Source: Candidatus Tectimicrobiota bacterium (GTDB lineage: Bacteria > JACPUC01). Taken from it: 64,000 nt of DNA. Shown piece by piece: positions 1-9,415 of the stretch. The stretch covers positions 124,001-188,000 of the forward strand of contig JACPUC010000011.1 of assembly GCA_016192455.1 (NCBI GenBank). The letters are read 5' to 3'. Position 1 is the first letter of the stretch. The number at the start of each line of letters is the position of its first letter. Below the pieces are notes generated by a model. The model searched no databases and had not been told where the DNA came from. It was given only the letters and a program-made list of their open reading frames with translations. The position numbers and the translations under genes are program-made.

Positions 1-1600
1 AGATGCGCAACCGGCCGTCCGGGCCGACGGCGAGCTGCCCCACTCGTCCCACGGCGGTGAACTCGGTGCGCCCGATCTCGACGCCGTCCGCATCGAAGGC
101 CATGACTCTGACTGGTAAATCCAGAAGAAATTGAAACCCGACCAGGAACATCGTGCCGTCGGCGGCGAATCGCGCCGCCAGGATGTGAAAGACTTCATCG
201 AGGAAGGTCGGCGCCGGCGCCTGGCGCAGCGCCCCTGACGCGGCGGCGATTTCATAGAAGCCGTGTCGGCCGAGTTGCGGCATCGTGGTATCCACAAACA
301 CGCCGAAGAGGTTGCCATCCGGCTTCACCAGGAAGGTGTTGGGTACAGCGCCGCGCACTGGCGACCCGGAGAAACCCGGGCCCTGGCCCGACACCGCGGT
401 GATGAGTGCTATAGGCAGGGGCGTCTCCCAGAGTTTTTCCCCGCGGCGCGTCACCGCGTAGACCGTATTGACGGGGGTATCGAGGAGGAGGGAGTTCGTG
501 CCGATCAACAGGAAGAGGTTTTCATCGCGGCCGACGGCCAGGACGAGCGGCAGACTGTCAGCGGGGCAGGTTGCGCAGTTGGCGCCGACGTTGTGCAGCA
601 GCACGCGCTCCCCGGCCGAGGTGTAGCCGGCGATTTTGAGGCTCGGACCGCTCCCGGAGGCGAGGTACAGGGTGTTGCTCGACGACACCGCGGAAATGGT
701 GTCGTCCATGATGGGGCGGTCTTGACGGCTCCTGACGGGCAGGTCGTCGGCATCGAACACGCGCGCCACCGTGGAGCGAAGAATTTCGGGGATGGCGACG
801 TTAGCCAGGCGCGAGCCGGTGAAGTCCCCCATGCGGGAATTGGTCCACGGCCCGGGATCGGTTCCCGGCCCCTGCGGCAGCTCCTGGCCGAAAATGATGA
901 CATCCGTTTGCCGCCCCGCCGCCGTCTGCTGGCGCACGTGGGCCGTCAGGCGCTCGTCGAGGAAGCGGAACTCGAACACCCGCTGCAAGGAGGCGCTGGC
1001 GCCCTCGAGGCGCACCAGGCGCACGTCCGGCAGATCGGCCAGCTTGAGATCGGGCGGATAAGGCTGCGAGACCGGGCCGCTGGGAGTCAGGCCGCGCGTC
1101 ACCCCCTCGTTCCAGTTCAGGCGCTCTCCCTGGAAGGTCGCTCCGGGAGGAAGTTCGAACACCACCAGACGATCCGTCGGCAGCGGATTGCGCCCGCCGC
1201 GATTGACCTGCCACAGATGCAGGCTGACGGACTGCACCTCCGCCAGGCTGCGACCGGCCGCTTGCAAGAATCCACCGACATTGAAACTCAGCAGCACCAC
1301 GCGCCGGCTGCCCGGCTCGGTGCGCACGTCGAGGCGCGCCGAGCCTTGCAGACGCGCCCGGTTCCGTTCTTCGTCGAGGTAGGTGTCGACGACCCGCTCC
1401 TGGGTCGTCCGCAGGCTCGCCCCGTCGCGAAAGTTCAAGCGCAAGTGCGGGAACACGCCCCGCTGCGCAAAGGCCATATTGGGACCGACCTCTTGCTGGG
1501 GGATCAGGTTGACCTCGAACGCAGAAGCGGGGCCTGTCAGCGCCAAGACGACCAGCCACAGCGCGCCCCCGACCGCCGCTCTCCAAGAGCGACCGAGCAT
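1..1600 (-). CDS. secreted DNRLRE-like/propeller-like protein, C-terminus outside window
   Basis: The frame is open to the left edge, so the C-terminus is missing; about 533 codons are visible. The ATG at 1600 has AAGGAG six bases upstream and puts a signal peptide at the N-terminus (hydrophobic residues 9-24, likely cleavage after ASA at 27). The frame stays open upstream to an ATG at 1759, also with an AAGGAGG, but that start would bury the signal peptide behind 53 residues. Residues about 55-160 (DTYLDEERNRA, RRVVLLSFNV, SVSLHLW) resemble the DNRLRE surface beta-sandwich domain. The rest has short beta repeats such as LVLAVGRDENLFLLIGTN and FLVKPDGNLFGVFVD, suggesting a propeller-like fold. 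Exported protein of unknown function; the domain calls are inference from sequence pattern. Confidence 0.75.
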   Translation of the reverse strand, partial: MLGRSWRAAVGGALWLVVLALTGPASAFEVNLIPQQEVGPNMAFAQRGVFPHLRLNFRDGASLRTTQERVVDTYLDEERNRARLQGSARLDVRTEPGSRRVVLLSFNVGGFLQAAGRSLAEVQSVSLHLWQVNRGGRNPLPTDRLVVFELPPGATFQGERLNWNEGVTRGLTPSGPVSQPYPPDLKLADLPDVRLVRLEGASASLQRVFEFRFLDERLTAHVRQQTAAGRQTDVIIFGQELPQGPGTDPGPWTNSRMGDFTGSRLANVAIPEILRSTVARVFDADDLPVRSRQDRPIMDDTISAVSSSNTLYLASGSGPSLKIAGYTSAGERVLLHNVGANCATCPADSLPLVLAVGRDENLFLLIGTNSLLLDTPVNTVYAVTRRGEKLWETPLPIALITAVSGQGPGFSGSPVRGAVPNTFLVKPDGNLFGVFVDTTMPQLGRHGFYEIAAASGALRQAPAPTFLDEVFHILAARFAADGTMFLVGFQFLLDLPVRVMAFDADGVEIGRTEFTAVGRVGQLAVGPDGRLRI

Positions 1601-2570
1601 ACGGCTCTCCTTTTCCCAGACCTTGCTGGGGCGGAGCTCCTTGGGTGTGTCCTCTCTTAACCGGCTTTTCCCAGACGCCCCTTGACTTGCCACCTCTCCG
1701 ATCTTTCTCATCGTCATGAGATCGCCATCGCCGGCAACATGCAAGCTCTTGACGATCATTGTTGTCCACCAACCTCCTTGAGCGCCGCCCGGCACATTCT
1801 TTCAACCTTTACCCCCATGATGCCTCGTTTCTTGTAAGAGCAAAGGATACGCCGACCTTCGTCAGGGATACGGCGATAGACGTTTCCGGTCATCATAGCG
1901 TTATCCCGTTGGCGGTAAAGGTGTCAGCACCTACAACCAGCGGATACGCTCCATGCTTGCTATGAACAACTCCCGCGGGACCGCCGCCTCCCGTCCGCCG
2001 CCAGGCAGGCGGGCTAGAACCCATGCGCTTGCCCGGCAGCATTGGGCCCGAGGCGCAACGCCTCGCAGGGCCGCGACGACATGGCGATGGCGCGCGCTCG
2101 AGCCGCCTGGCGGCGCCTCTCGCGGCAAGCGGCTCCCCCTTCTTGGAGCAGAATAATCTCTTCACTCTTGCAGGGTCAACACCGGCGCGGCCCAAGATCA
2201 GCCAAGGCCAAGAACAAAGCCGCCCGGCCGTCGCCGGCGGTGCGACCCACCCTCCGCGCCGACAACTCCCTGGAGCGCCGCCGCCGCGAGGGGCGCCCGC
2301 CCAACCTGCCTGCGCCGGCGCGGCGGACAGGTGGCTGGCTTCAACCCAGGGCTGCCCGCGGCGCCTCGTCTCCAGCGCCGCGCCTCAACGGCCAGCGGGA
2401 GAAACGCCCTCTCAAACGCTCGTCTACAAACACTCTTGACAGTACCCCTCTCCCCCCATCGACCAGCAGAGAAAGTCGACCGCGGCGTAGGAGCGAAAGA
2501 CTTTCGTTGTCCACGAACGCGGGCGGCCGCCCTGCACGCGAGTCGGGACACCAATTTCCGTAAACAACCC
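1601..2570. other. intergenic region, no convincing gene
   Basis: About 1 kb between the secreted-protein gene and the typA promoter. The GC-rich part (1900-2560) has overlapping frames on both strands, but none has a family-like product, good start or operon context. The side near 1601-1800 should hold the promoter and leader of the minus-strand gene; no clear -35/-10 pair was recognised. Confidence 0.5.
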
Positions 2571-2598
2571 TTGACAAGGACTCATTTTCGCCTAATAT
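2571..2598 (+). promoter_or_regulatory. sigma70-type promoter upstream of typA
   Basis: A perfect TTGACA at 2571-2576 is followed after 16 bases by TAATAT at 2593-2598. It lies in the first AT-rich stretch before typA and points to it. Transcription from here gives a leader of roughly 300 nt. Confidence 0.6.
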
Positions 2599-2907
2599 CT
2601 CTGCATACTGTATACTTTCTCCTGCGCCCAGCTTCGAGCGACCGTTGTCTCCACATTTGGAAAGCTGCAAGTGGCACAGCAGGTAGAATCAACTTCAGAG
2701 AGTCGAGACGCGGCTTGAGCACTATTCCTGCGCTGGTTACAAGTATTGAGAACTTCTCGAAAAGCCGAGGCCACCCCCCCAAGTAGAGCTTCCATCCCCT
2801 TTTTTATCTAACACACCGCGCCACACGACTCCATCTCCTGGCCTCCGCGTGCGGAGGAAAAGGGTACGTAATCCCTTATCCAACGATGAATTTGAAGGAA
2901 CCCTCCT
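2599..2907 (+). other. long untranslated leader of typA
   Basis: No gene is seen here. The tract holds a tight inverted repeat (CCTCCGC/GCGGAGG) near 2840-2857 and an unusual C-run and T-run near 2775-2805. The typA ribosome-binding site GAAGGAA is at 2894-2900. Confidence 0.4.
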
Positions 2908-4710
2908 GTGAACATTCGCAACCTGGCAATCATCTCCCATGTCGACCATGGTAAGACCACGTTAATTGACGGACTTTTCCGTAACGCCGGCTTGTTTGAA
3001 GGCCACAAGATTCTTGCCGAACGAGTCATGGATTCGGGAGAGCTGGAAAAAGAGCGCGGCATCACCATCACCGCCAAAAACGCCTCCTTTGTATGGAAGG
3101 AGGTTCAGGTGAATATCGTCGATACACCCGGACACTCCGATTTCGGAGGCGAGGTCGAGCGGGCGCTGCATATGGTGGACGGAGCATTGCTCTTGGTGGA
3201 CGCGGCCGAGGGACCACTCCCCCAAACGCGGTTTGTCCTGCAAAAGGCGCTGGAAAAAGGGATCAAGATCATTTGCGTGATCAACAAAGTGGACCGCTCG
3301 GACGCCCGAATCGCTGAGGTTGAAGAGCAATTACTGGAACTCTTCTACGACGTCGCTGTCAACAGTCAGCAGCTTTCGTACACGACGTTATACGCAAGCG
3401 CAAAAGAGGGGTGGGCCAGCCTGCACAAAGATGTCAGAAAGACGGATTTTTCTGATTTGCTGGATCACATCATTCAGGAAATCCCCCCACCTAACGTAAA
3501 CCCAAGCGCCCCATTCCAGATGCTGGTTACCAATCTCAAGTACAGTCCTTACGTCGGCCAAATCGCTGTGGGAAGGATCGAGTCGGGTTCGGTAACGATG
3601 AATCAGCGACTTGTCCTGCTGGGTGAAAACGGAAAATCCAGCGGCTTCAATGTAACATCGCTGGAGACTTTTTCTGGATTGGGAACTGCCCACTTTGAAG
3701 AGTTAAGGGCAGGGACCGTGGCGCTCATAGCGGGTGTCACTGATCCCCGCATCGGAGATACGATAACTACCGCCGAATACAATCAAGCGCTGCCAAGAAT
3801 AAAGGTGGACCCACCTACGGTGGCGGTGCGCATTTCCATCAACACCTCACCTCTTGCTGGAAGAGATGGCAAGTACGCTACTTCGCGCAAAGTCTATGAG
3901 CTTCTCCAGACAGCCTGCCTCGAAAACGTCGCGCTGCAACTCGATGTCGCCAATGGCGCCAACGTATTCCTGCTCAAGGCAAGGGGAGAGCTTGCGCTGG
4001 TCATCCTGATCGAGCAACTCCGGCGACAGGGTTGGGAATTTATGGTGGGACGGCCTGAGATCATTCCGGTTGAACTTGACGGACAGAAAATGGAGCCGGA
4101 GGAGATTCTCACCATTGATATTCCGGATACCTTGGTTGGCATTGTCACTCCCCTCCTCGCCTCCCGAGGCGGACGCATGGAAAACATGAAGCCCCTGGAG
4201 GGTTCCAGCCGGGTGCGAATGAAGTTTGTCATCCCGGCGCGTGGGCTGATCGGTTTGCGCTCTCAGATGCTCACTGAAACCTGGGGCCAGGCAATTTATT
4301 CAAGCTCGTTCAAGGGCTACATCCCCTATCAGGGAAAGCGTTTTAGTCGAATCAACGGCGCCTTGATCGCAGATCGCGCAGGTCAGACAACCGACTACGC
4401 CTTATTTAACCTCCAGCCGCGCGGCAGGCTCTTTCTCGGCTCCGGAGTTGATGTGTATGAGGGAATGGTTTTTGGCGAGCACAATAAGGATACGAATCTC
4501 AATTGCAACGCGGTCGTCGCAAAAAAACTCACCAATATGCGTTCCGCAGGAAAAGACGATTCAACGAAGCTCAAAGGCCGCCCAGGCTTAGGTCTGGAAG
4601 AGGCGCTGGAATGGATTGATGAGGACGAGTGGGTCGAGGTCACTCCGCTGACTGTGCGGATCAGGAAGCATGAGTTGAGGTCGAATTTTAGGAAGGTGAC
4701 GAGGAAGTAG
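2908..4710 (+). CDS. typA: translational GTPase TypA/BipA
   Basis: 600-residue ribosome-associated GTPase of the EF-G-like family, involved in stress- and cold-related ribosome function. The start is GTG, eight bases after GAAGGAA. All G motifs are visible: [10 protein letters not shown] (10-19), ERGITI (49-54), DTPGH (72-76), NKVD (126-129) and ASAKEGW near 165. Translation-factor beta-barrel, EF-G III/V-like and TypA-specific C-terminal regions follow, the last ending at the usual length ([37 protein letters not shown] region). It is monocistronic, with its own promoter at 2571 and a convergent gene downstream. Its base composition is less GC-rich than the flanking metabolic genes. Identity is secure. 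Confidence 0.97.
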   Translation: MNIRNLAIISHVDHGKTTLIDGLFRNAGLFEGHKILAERVMDSGELEKERGITITAKNASFVWKEVQVNIVDTPGHSDFGGEVERALHMVDGALLLVDAAEGPLPQTRFVLQKALEKGIKIICVINKVDRSDARIAEVEEQLLELFYDVAVNSQQLSYTTLYASAKEGWASLHKDVRKTDFSDLLDHIIQEIPPPNVNPSAPFQMLVTNLKYSPYVGQIAVGRIESGSVTMNQRLVLLGENGKSSGFNVTSLETFSGLGTAHFEELRAGTVALIAGVTDPRIGDTITTAEYNQALPRIKVDPPTVAVRISINTSPLAGRDGKYATSRKVYELLQTACLENVALQLDVANGANVFLLKARGELALVILIEQLRRQGWEFMVGRPEIIPVELDGQKMEPEEILTIDIPDTLVGIVTPLLASRGGRMENMKPLEGSSRVRMKFVIPARGLIGLRSQMLTETWGQAIYSSSFKGYIPYQGKRFSRINGALIADRAGQTTDYALFNLQPRGRLFLGSGVDVYEGMVFGEHNKDTNLNCNAVVAKKLTNMRSAGKDDSTKLKGRPGLGLEEALEWIDEDEWVEVTPLTVRIRKHELRSNFRKVTRK

Positions 4711-4770
4711 CTTTTGCAGAGAGTTCTTTCCCTGACGGACGATCTCTCGTCTCTCTTGCCCGGCTATGGG

Positions 4771-5193
4771 TCAGTTCCTGGCAACAATATCATCGAGGGT
4801 AACAAGCTGGAAGCCTGGCTGAGAGGATCGTTTCAGCGCTTCGTTGAACCAAGGACAGTTGGTACAGCTCTGCTGATGCATTTCGATACCATCGGTCTTG
4901 TAAACGATGCAGAGGGTGATGCGATGCCGACTCCTGTAAGGGGGGCAATCAATATAGTGCTCCAGAAGTTGTGTTGGCAGCTTATTCGTTAACTTATGTA
5001 TCTTATGGAGCTGCTCCATCGCGGAAGTGAGCCGTGTCCCGACTTTGAAGGATGCCGAAATTCGCCCACCCTCGATGTCGGCAATCCGACTCGATAGAAG
5101 CCCCGTCACATGTGCTAATTGTTGGCGAGTGATGTTCTCCGATTCCCTGCGGTCTTTGATCTCCTTTCCGGTTAGGATATGTCGTTGAGCCAT
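4771..5193 (-). CDS. XRE-family HTH protein with C-terminal cysteine cluster
   Basis: Small predicted DNA-binding regulator of about 140 residues. The first 60 residues form a Cro/C1-type helix-turn-helix (LTGKEIKDRRE, ITRQQLAHVTGL, SSRIADIEGGR). The C-terminal half has Cys residues in CPPY, a lone Cys and CTNCPW, which might bind a metal or act as a redox switch; that is inference. The ATG at 5193 has GAGAAG upstream and gives a natural XRE N-terminus; an in-frame GTG at 5232 is possible. It is convergent with typA and lies just downstream of the cold-shock terminator, so it is probably transcribed separately. No partner toxin is adjacent. Target genes are unknown. Confidence 0.8.
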   Translation of the reverse strand: MAQRHILTGKEIKDRRESENITRQQLAHVTGLLSSRIADIEGGRISASFKVGTRLTSAMEQLHKIHKLTNKLPTQLLEHYIDCPPYRSRHRITLCIVYKTDGIEMHQQSCTNCPWFNEALKRSSQPGFQLVTLDDIVARN

Positions 5194-5251
5194 CGTAGTC
5201 TTCTCAACATTGGCCAGCAGTCGACGCGCCACTGGACACCATCTTCCTAAG

Positions 5252-5294
5252 AATAAAAAGGGGCAAGCTATCTCTGAGGAACAGCCTCGCCCCT
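5252..5294 (-). terminator. rho-independent terminator of the cold-shock gene
   Basis: On the minus strand a hairpin (GGGGCGAG arm against CTTGCCCC arm) is followed at once by TTTTTATT. It lies about 90 bases after the cold-shock stop codon and before the XRE gene. Confidence 0.75.
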
Positions 5295-5383
5295 CTTGTG
5301 AAGTAAGGAGCAGTAGTCCAGGAACTGAATGAATGGTCTGTTAGGGTTCCATGCAATTCAGGACCTTGGAATACAGCTACCCC

Positions 5384-5584
5384 TTACGCCTTGATCGACA
5401 TCTGGGATGCCCGTGGACCTTTGGCGCCTTGCTCCACCTGGAACTCCAGCTCGTCACCTTCAGCGAGGGTGTCGAAGGACCCTTGCGGCAAAGCACTGGA
5501 ATGGAAGAAGATTTCTTCTCCATTCTCTGCACGGACAAAGCCGAAGCCACGATCGCGTACCAGCTTCTTCACGACACCTGTCAC
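5384..5584 (-). CDS. cold-shock protein, CspA family
   Basis: A 66-residue single cold-shock domain (OB fold) that binds single-stranded RNA/DNA. RNP1 reads RGFGFV and RNP2 reads IFFHSS, followed by the usual EGDELEFQVEQGAKGPRA strand. The start is taken as GTG at 5584, seven bases after AAGGAG, giving MTGVVKKLVRDRGFGF. An ATG eight codons upstream is in frame but would overlap the ribosome-binding site. It is transcribed alone from a promoter about 110 nt upstream; long leaders are common in cold-induced csp genes and often mediate temperature control, but that is not shown here. A good terminator follows. Confidence 0.95.
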   Translation of the reverse strand: MTGVVKKLVRDRGFGFVRAENGEEIFFHSSALPQGSFDTLAEGDELEFQVEQGAKGPRASQMSIKA

Positions 5585-5699
5585 GTACTCACTCCTTGAC
5601 CAGAACAAAGACGAAAAGACCGCAGGGCCACTGGTTATTAGCCGCTACGCTCCACCAGGCAGGTCTGACTCGTGTCAGGCTGCACTACCTCGTGTGCAA

Positions 5700-5728
5700 A
5701 GTATGGTACCTCGCCGCACGTTTGTCAA
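5700..5728 (-). promoter_or_regulatory. promoter of the cold-shock gene
   Basis: On the minus strand a perfect TTGACA (5728-5723) is separated by 17 bases from CATACT (5705-5700). Transcription would start near 5693, leaving a leader of about 110 nt before the GTG at 5584. Confidence 0.65.
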
Positions 5729-6138
5729 GAGCAAAGCATCTCGGATTCGAGATTCTTGCGCCAGGCGCCGCTGCTTCGCACGCGGTGCGGCTTCGGGCGG
5801 CGCCGGGGAGTTGCCCTGCCGCATAGGCCTGGCGGGCATCCGCGGGGGTTTTGCCTGCCTGCGCGTCGCGCGCGGACCGGTCTCCGCGGCATCGCGGCCG
5901 TGTACGGCGTCGGCATCTCCGACAGACCGTCGGGCGTCGTCACCCAGACGATCAAGCCGCACCAGCCCATGGTTTTGGCTGCCACGATGACGAGTTCTTC
6001 AAGCTCAGAATCGTTCGCCTCCCCTGAGGCCAAGTAGGCTTTAACCAGGTGAGCCACAAGAGTGACAGAACTTCCAACTCCCAGCTCTCCCCCTGCACTG
6101 GGTGCTTCTCATAACGCATTGATACGAGTTGGGTTACA
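5729..6138. other. intergenic region with one doubtful minus-strand frame
   Basis: A minus-strand frame starting at GTG 6057 reads AHLVKAYLASGEANDSELEELVIVAAKTMGW and looks protein-like for about 50 residues, then turns Arg/Pro-rich and runs into the csp promoter. No ribosome-binding site is visible. It may be a remnant or chance; no other gene is seen. Confidence 0.3.
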
Positions 6139-6214
6139 TGGTGAGCCGCGTAGGAATCGAACCTACAACCTACGGATTAAGAGTCCGTTGCTCTGCCAGT
6201 TGAGCTAGCGGCCC
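6139..6214 (-). tRNA. tRNA-Lys (CTT anticodon)
   Basis: Complete cloverleaf on the minus strand: acceptor GGGCCGC/GCGGCTC, D arm with GCTCAACTGGCAGAGC, anticodon stem ACGGA/TCCGT with loop CTCTTAA (anticodon CTT, codon AAG), and a T arm containing GGTTCGATTCC. The 3' CCA is genome-encoded (6141-6139). Confidence 0.95.
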
Positions 6215-6435
6215 ACCGACGTGCGCGCGCGGCGGCAAGCAGGGTTGGGAAGTCCTCTCCGCCGCACCGCGGCCTGAACCACGATGCAGCGCCGGCTACC
6301 AGCCTGCCTTGTACTGTATGTGCTGCGCGCCGTTCCGTCAAGCTCCTGCGCTCTCCTCCCCGAGGCGCTTTCTGGACCGGGCGGCCCCACGGGCGCCGGC
6401 GTGCTCCTCTTGCGGCGGCGCCGCGGCCGGGTCGC

Positions 6436-7155
6436 TCACGCGGCGTCGGTGGTGAGGGAGACATCGGCGCGGAGGTCATGGCTGAGGTAGCGCAGGATGC
6501 GCTCCTGGAAGGTGCGGGCGTGGGCGCCGAGCTCCTGCTCGGCGGCGTCGGCATCGTGGCCGGCGATGGCGGCGATGATGCGCTCGTGCTGCTCCAGCAC
6601 CAGCTCGAGGATGGGGCCGTAGGCGGCGGTGAGCAGGTCATTGTGGCTGAAGGAGATATAGGCCAGGCGCTGGCTGTCGTTGTAGAGGCTAAAGAGCATT
6701 CGCTGCAGGTAGCTGTTCCTGCTTGCCCGCGCGATGGCGCGGTGCAGCCCCGTGTTCTGCTGCGTCATGGCGAGATGGTCCCGAGCCGCCACGGCCAGTC
6801 GAATCTGCTCCTGAATGGCGCGCAAGGCGGCGATTTCCTCCGCGCTGGCGCGCTGCGCCGCCAGGCGGGCGTTGAACCGTTCCAGCTCGTGGTAGCACTC
6901 GAAGAAATCGCGCACCTCCTGGAGCGACAGGTTGGTGACGGTGACGGCCCGCTTCGGTTCGATGACCAACAGGTGCTCGGCCTGCAGGCGGATCATCGCC
7001 TCGCGCACCGGCGTGCGCCCGAAACCCAGCTCGCGGCAGAGCTGCGCTTCGTCGAGACGCTCCCCCGGCCGATAGCGCAGGGTGATGATGCGCTCCTTTA
7101 GGGCGCTGTACGCCTGCAGGGTCTGTGGTTGCGAAGATGCCGCGCGCCGCGCCAC
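6436..7155 (-). CDS. GntR/FadR-type regulator with FCD domain
   Basis: 239-residue transcription factor. The N-terminal winged helix covers about residues 14-78 (YSALKERIITLRYRPGERLDE, ELGFGRTPVREAMIRLQAE). An all-helical FCD ligand-binding domain follows to about 215, with Asp/His residues (HLAMTQQNTGLHRAIARAS, and later HERIIAAI) of the kind that bind metal and carboxylates. The start is GTG with GGAGGAGGG about nine bases upstream. It is divergent from the hydantoinase operon over 190 bp that contains a perfect palindrome in the hyuA promoter, so it most likely regulates that operon and perhaps itself. The effector is unknown, plausibly a pathway intermediate. Confidence 0.92.
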   Translation of the reverse strand: MARRAASSQPQTLQAYSALKERIITLRYRPGERLDEAQLCRELGFGRTPVREAMIRLQAEHLLVIEPKRAVTVTNLSLQEVRDFFECYHELERFNARLAAQRASAEEIAALRAIQEQIRLAVAARDHLAMTQQNTGLHRAIARASRNSYLQRMLFSLYNDSQRLAYISFSHNDLLTAAYGPILELVLEQHERIIAAIAGHDADAAEQELGAHARTFQERILRYLSHDLRADVSLTTDAA

Positions 7156-7277
7156 CTTGGTCTGCCCTCCTCCACGTCCAGAACCGCGGGCCGCGGATAA
7201 GGCCTGCCGCGAAACCCGCCTGCCGCCGGCGCTGATTGTAGCCGATGACCGGGCGAAGTGAAAGAGCCAGGCAGCGG

Positions 7278-7306
7278 TTGCGGATATATTTCAAATATAT
7301 TATATT
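7278..7306 (+). promoter_or_regulatory. hyuA promoter with operator palindrome filling the spacer
   Basis: TTGCGG (7278-7283) and TATATT (7301-7306) are exactly 17 bases apart, and the whole spacer (7284-7300) is a perfect inverted repeat, ATATATTT-C-AAATATAT. It is sharply AT-rich amid GC-rich DNA and lies between the divergent GntR gene and hyuA, so it is a probable binding site for that regulator. The -35 is weak and the -10 strong. Confidence 0.6.
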
Positions 7307-7345
7307 GCGGCTCGATCCGCGACGGCGTTTTTCCTGGGGGATACC

Positions 7346-9415
7346 ATGGCAACCCATATCGGGGTGGACGTTGGCGGCACGTTCACCGATGTCGTGCTCA
7401 TGGATGACGCGGCGGCAACCCTGGCGATGGTCAAGGTTCCCTCGGTGCCGCCGGCTCCGGAGCGCGCCGTCCTGAACGGCCTCGCCGCCATCCTCGCCAA
7501 GACCGGCTCGTCTCCCCAGGCCGTGCAGCGCTTCATCCACGGCACCACGGTGGCCACGAACGCCATCCTGGAGGGGAAAGGGGCGCCCACGGCGCTCCTG
7601 GTGACGGCCGGGTTCAAGGATATCCTCAGCATCGCGCGGCAGGACCGCCCGCGCCTCTACGAGCCGCGCGTCGAGCGTCCCAGCCCCATTGTCCCTCGCC
7701 ACCTCACCTTCGAGGTTCCCGAACGGCTGCGCTTCGATGGTTCGATCCTTCGCCCCCTGGACGAGGAGGCCGTGAAGGAAATCTGCCGCCAGCTCCGCGA
7801 CCTGCGGGTGACGGCGGTGGCGATCTGTTTCCTGCATGCCTACGCCAACTTCGCGCACGAGCTGCGCGCCAAGGCCATCGTCGAGGAGCAGTGTCCGGAG
7901 GTCACCGTCTGCGCCTCCTGCGAGGTGCTGCCGGAGATGCGCGAGTACGAGCGCATGAACACGACGGCGATGAACGCCTACGTGCAGCCGGTCATGTCGC
8001 GCTACTTCACGCGCCTCGACACCGCCTTGAAGAGCGCCGGCGTGCAGGCGCGCCTGCACATCATGCAGTCGAACGGCGGCATCATGACCGCCGCGACGGC
8101 CGCGCAGCGCTGCGTGCAGACGGCGCTGTCGGGACCCGCCGCCGGCGCCCAGGCGGCCCTCCTGCTGGCGACGCGCGCGGGCTACGAGCACGCCATCGCC
8201 ATCGACATCGGCGGCACCAGCGCCGACATCTCCCTCACCTACAACGGCCGCCTCTCCTACACCCGCGACCTCGACCTGCGCGGGCAGGCGCTGCGGGTGA
8301 CCTCGGTGGACATCCACACCGTCGGCGCGGGCGGCGGCAGCATCGCCTGGATCGACGCCGGCGGGGCGTTGCAGGTCGGCCCGCAAAGCGCCGGCGCCGA
8401 CCCCGGTCCGGTCTGCTACGGCAAGGGGGGGACGCAGCCCACGGTGTGCGACGCGAACGTGGCGCTGGGCCGCCTGCATCCCGAGCACCTGCTGGGGGGC
8501 GCCATGCCGATCAACCGGCAGGCGGCCTGCCGCGCCATCGACGAGCAGATCGCCGCGCGCCTCGGCCTGCCGCGCGACCCCGCGGCGGAGGGTATCCTGC
8601 GGGTGGTGAACGCCACCATGGTGAAGGGGATCAAGTACGTCTCCGTCGAGAAGGGGTACGACCCGCGCGACTGCATCCTCGTCGCCTTCGGAGGCAGCGG
8701 CCCGCTGCACGGCAGCGACCTGGCGGCGGAACTCGGCATGCGCGCCATCCTGGTGCCGGCGGCGCCCGGGGTGAACAGCGCCCTCGGCCTCCTCCTCGCC
8801 GATTTCCGCTTCGACTATGCGCGCACGAAGGTGCAGACGTTGGCCTCGCTGTCGGCCGACGAGTTGGAAGGCCACTTCGTTGAGCTGGAGGAACAGGCGC
8901 GTCGGCAGCTCCTGCAGGACGGCGTGCCGCCTTCCTCCGTGAGCCTGCGGCGCAGCGTCGAGCTGCGCTATTGCGGGCAGGGAGCGGCCCTCGAGGTGCC
9001 GGTTGCCGCGGACGTTGACGGCGCAGCGGTTCTGGCCGACCTGGCGGCCGCGTTTCATGCCGCGCACATGGCGGCGTATGGGTTCAGCCATCCGCAGGCC
9101 GAGCTGGAGCTGGTCAACGTCCTCGTGGCCGCCGTGGGGGCGCTGCCGAAACCGGACCTCGCCTGCCTGGCGGCGGGCGTCGCCACGGACGGTGGCGCGC
9201 ACAACGCGGCAAGCCCGGCTCCCGTGGCGCGGCGACCTGTTTACTTCCACGGGCGCTACCTCGACACGCCGGTCTACGCTCGCGCCGCGCTGTCCACCGG
9301 CCTGCGGATGTCGGGGCCGGCGATCATCGAGCAGGTGGACTCGACGACGCTGGTCTCTCCCGAGCAGGAGATGCTCGTGGACGCTTTCGGGAACCTCATG
9401 TTGACCTTCCGCTGA
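7346..9415 (+). CDS. hydantoinase A / 5-oxoprolinase-like subunit A
   Basis: 689-residue member of the HyuA/OplA/acetone-carboxylase-beta family, the ATP-binding half of two-subunit ATP-dependent amidohydrolases (N-methylhydantoinase, 5-oxoprolinase). The N-terminal domain starts HIGVDVGGTFTDVVLMD (phosphate-binding ASKHA fold, residues 4-20) and contains FIHGTTVATNAILEGKG. The central domain has AIDIGGTSADISL and TVGAGGGSIAWID, and the C-terminal domain has ELRYCGQGAALEVPV. The start is ATG after GGGGGA. It is the first gene of an operon with hyuB and an FAD oxidoreductase, opposite the GntR regulator. The substrate cannot be told from sequence; hydantoins, oxoproline-like lactams or carboxylation substrates are possible. 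Confidence 0.93.
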   Translation: MATHIGVDVGGTFTDVVLMDDAAATLAMVKVPSVPPAPERAVLNGLAAILAKTGSSPQAVQRFIHGTTVATNAILEGKGAPTALLVTAGFKDILSIARQDRPRLYEPRVERPSPIVPRHLTFEVPERLRFDGSILRPLDEEAVKEICRQLRDLRVTAVAICFLHAYANFAHELRAKAIVEEQCPEVTVCASCEVLPEMREYERMNTTAMNAYVQPVMSRYFTRLDTALKSAGVQARLHIMQSNGGIMTAATAAQRCVQTALSGPAAGAQAALLLATRAGYEHAIAIDIGGTSADISLTYNGRLSYTRDLDLRGQALRVTSVDIHTVGAGGGSIAWIDAGGALQVGPQSAGADPGPVCYGKGGTQPTVCDANVALGRLHPEHLLGGAMPINRQAACRAIDEQIAARLGLPRDPAAEGILRVVNATMVKGIKYVSVEKGYDPRDCILVAFGGSGPLHGSDLAAELGMRAILVPAAPGVNSALGLLLADFRFDYARTKVQTLASLSADELEGHFVELEEQARRQLLQDGVPPSSVSLRRSVELRYCGQGAALEVPVAADVDGAAVLADLAAAFHAAHMAAYGFSHPQAELELVNVLVAAVGALPKPDLACLAAGVATDGGAHNAASPAPVARRPVYFHGRYLDTPVYARAALSTGLRMSGPAIIEQVDSTTLVSPEQEMLVDAFGNLMLTFR

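Noticed and set aside
263-1660. Long plus-strand reading frame opposite the left-edge secreted protein
   Set aside because: Its composition (His/Arg/Gln-rich, no domain) is that of the antisense of a GC-rich gene; the minus strand has a signal peptide, ribosome-binding site and domain-like sequence.
2436-2441. Second TTGACA upstream of typA as a promoter
   Set aside because: No acceptable -10 hexamer at 15-19 bases downstream; the pair at 2571-2598 is much better.
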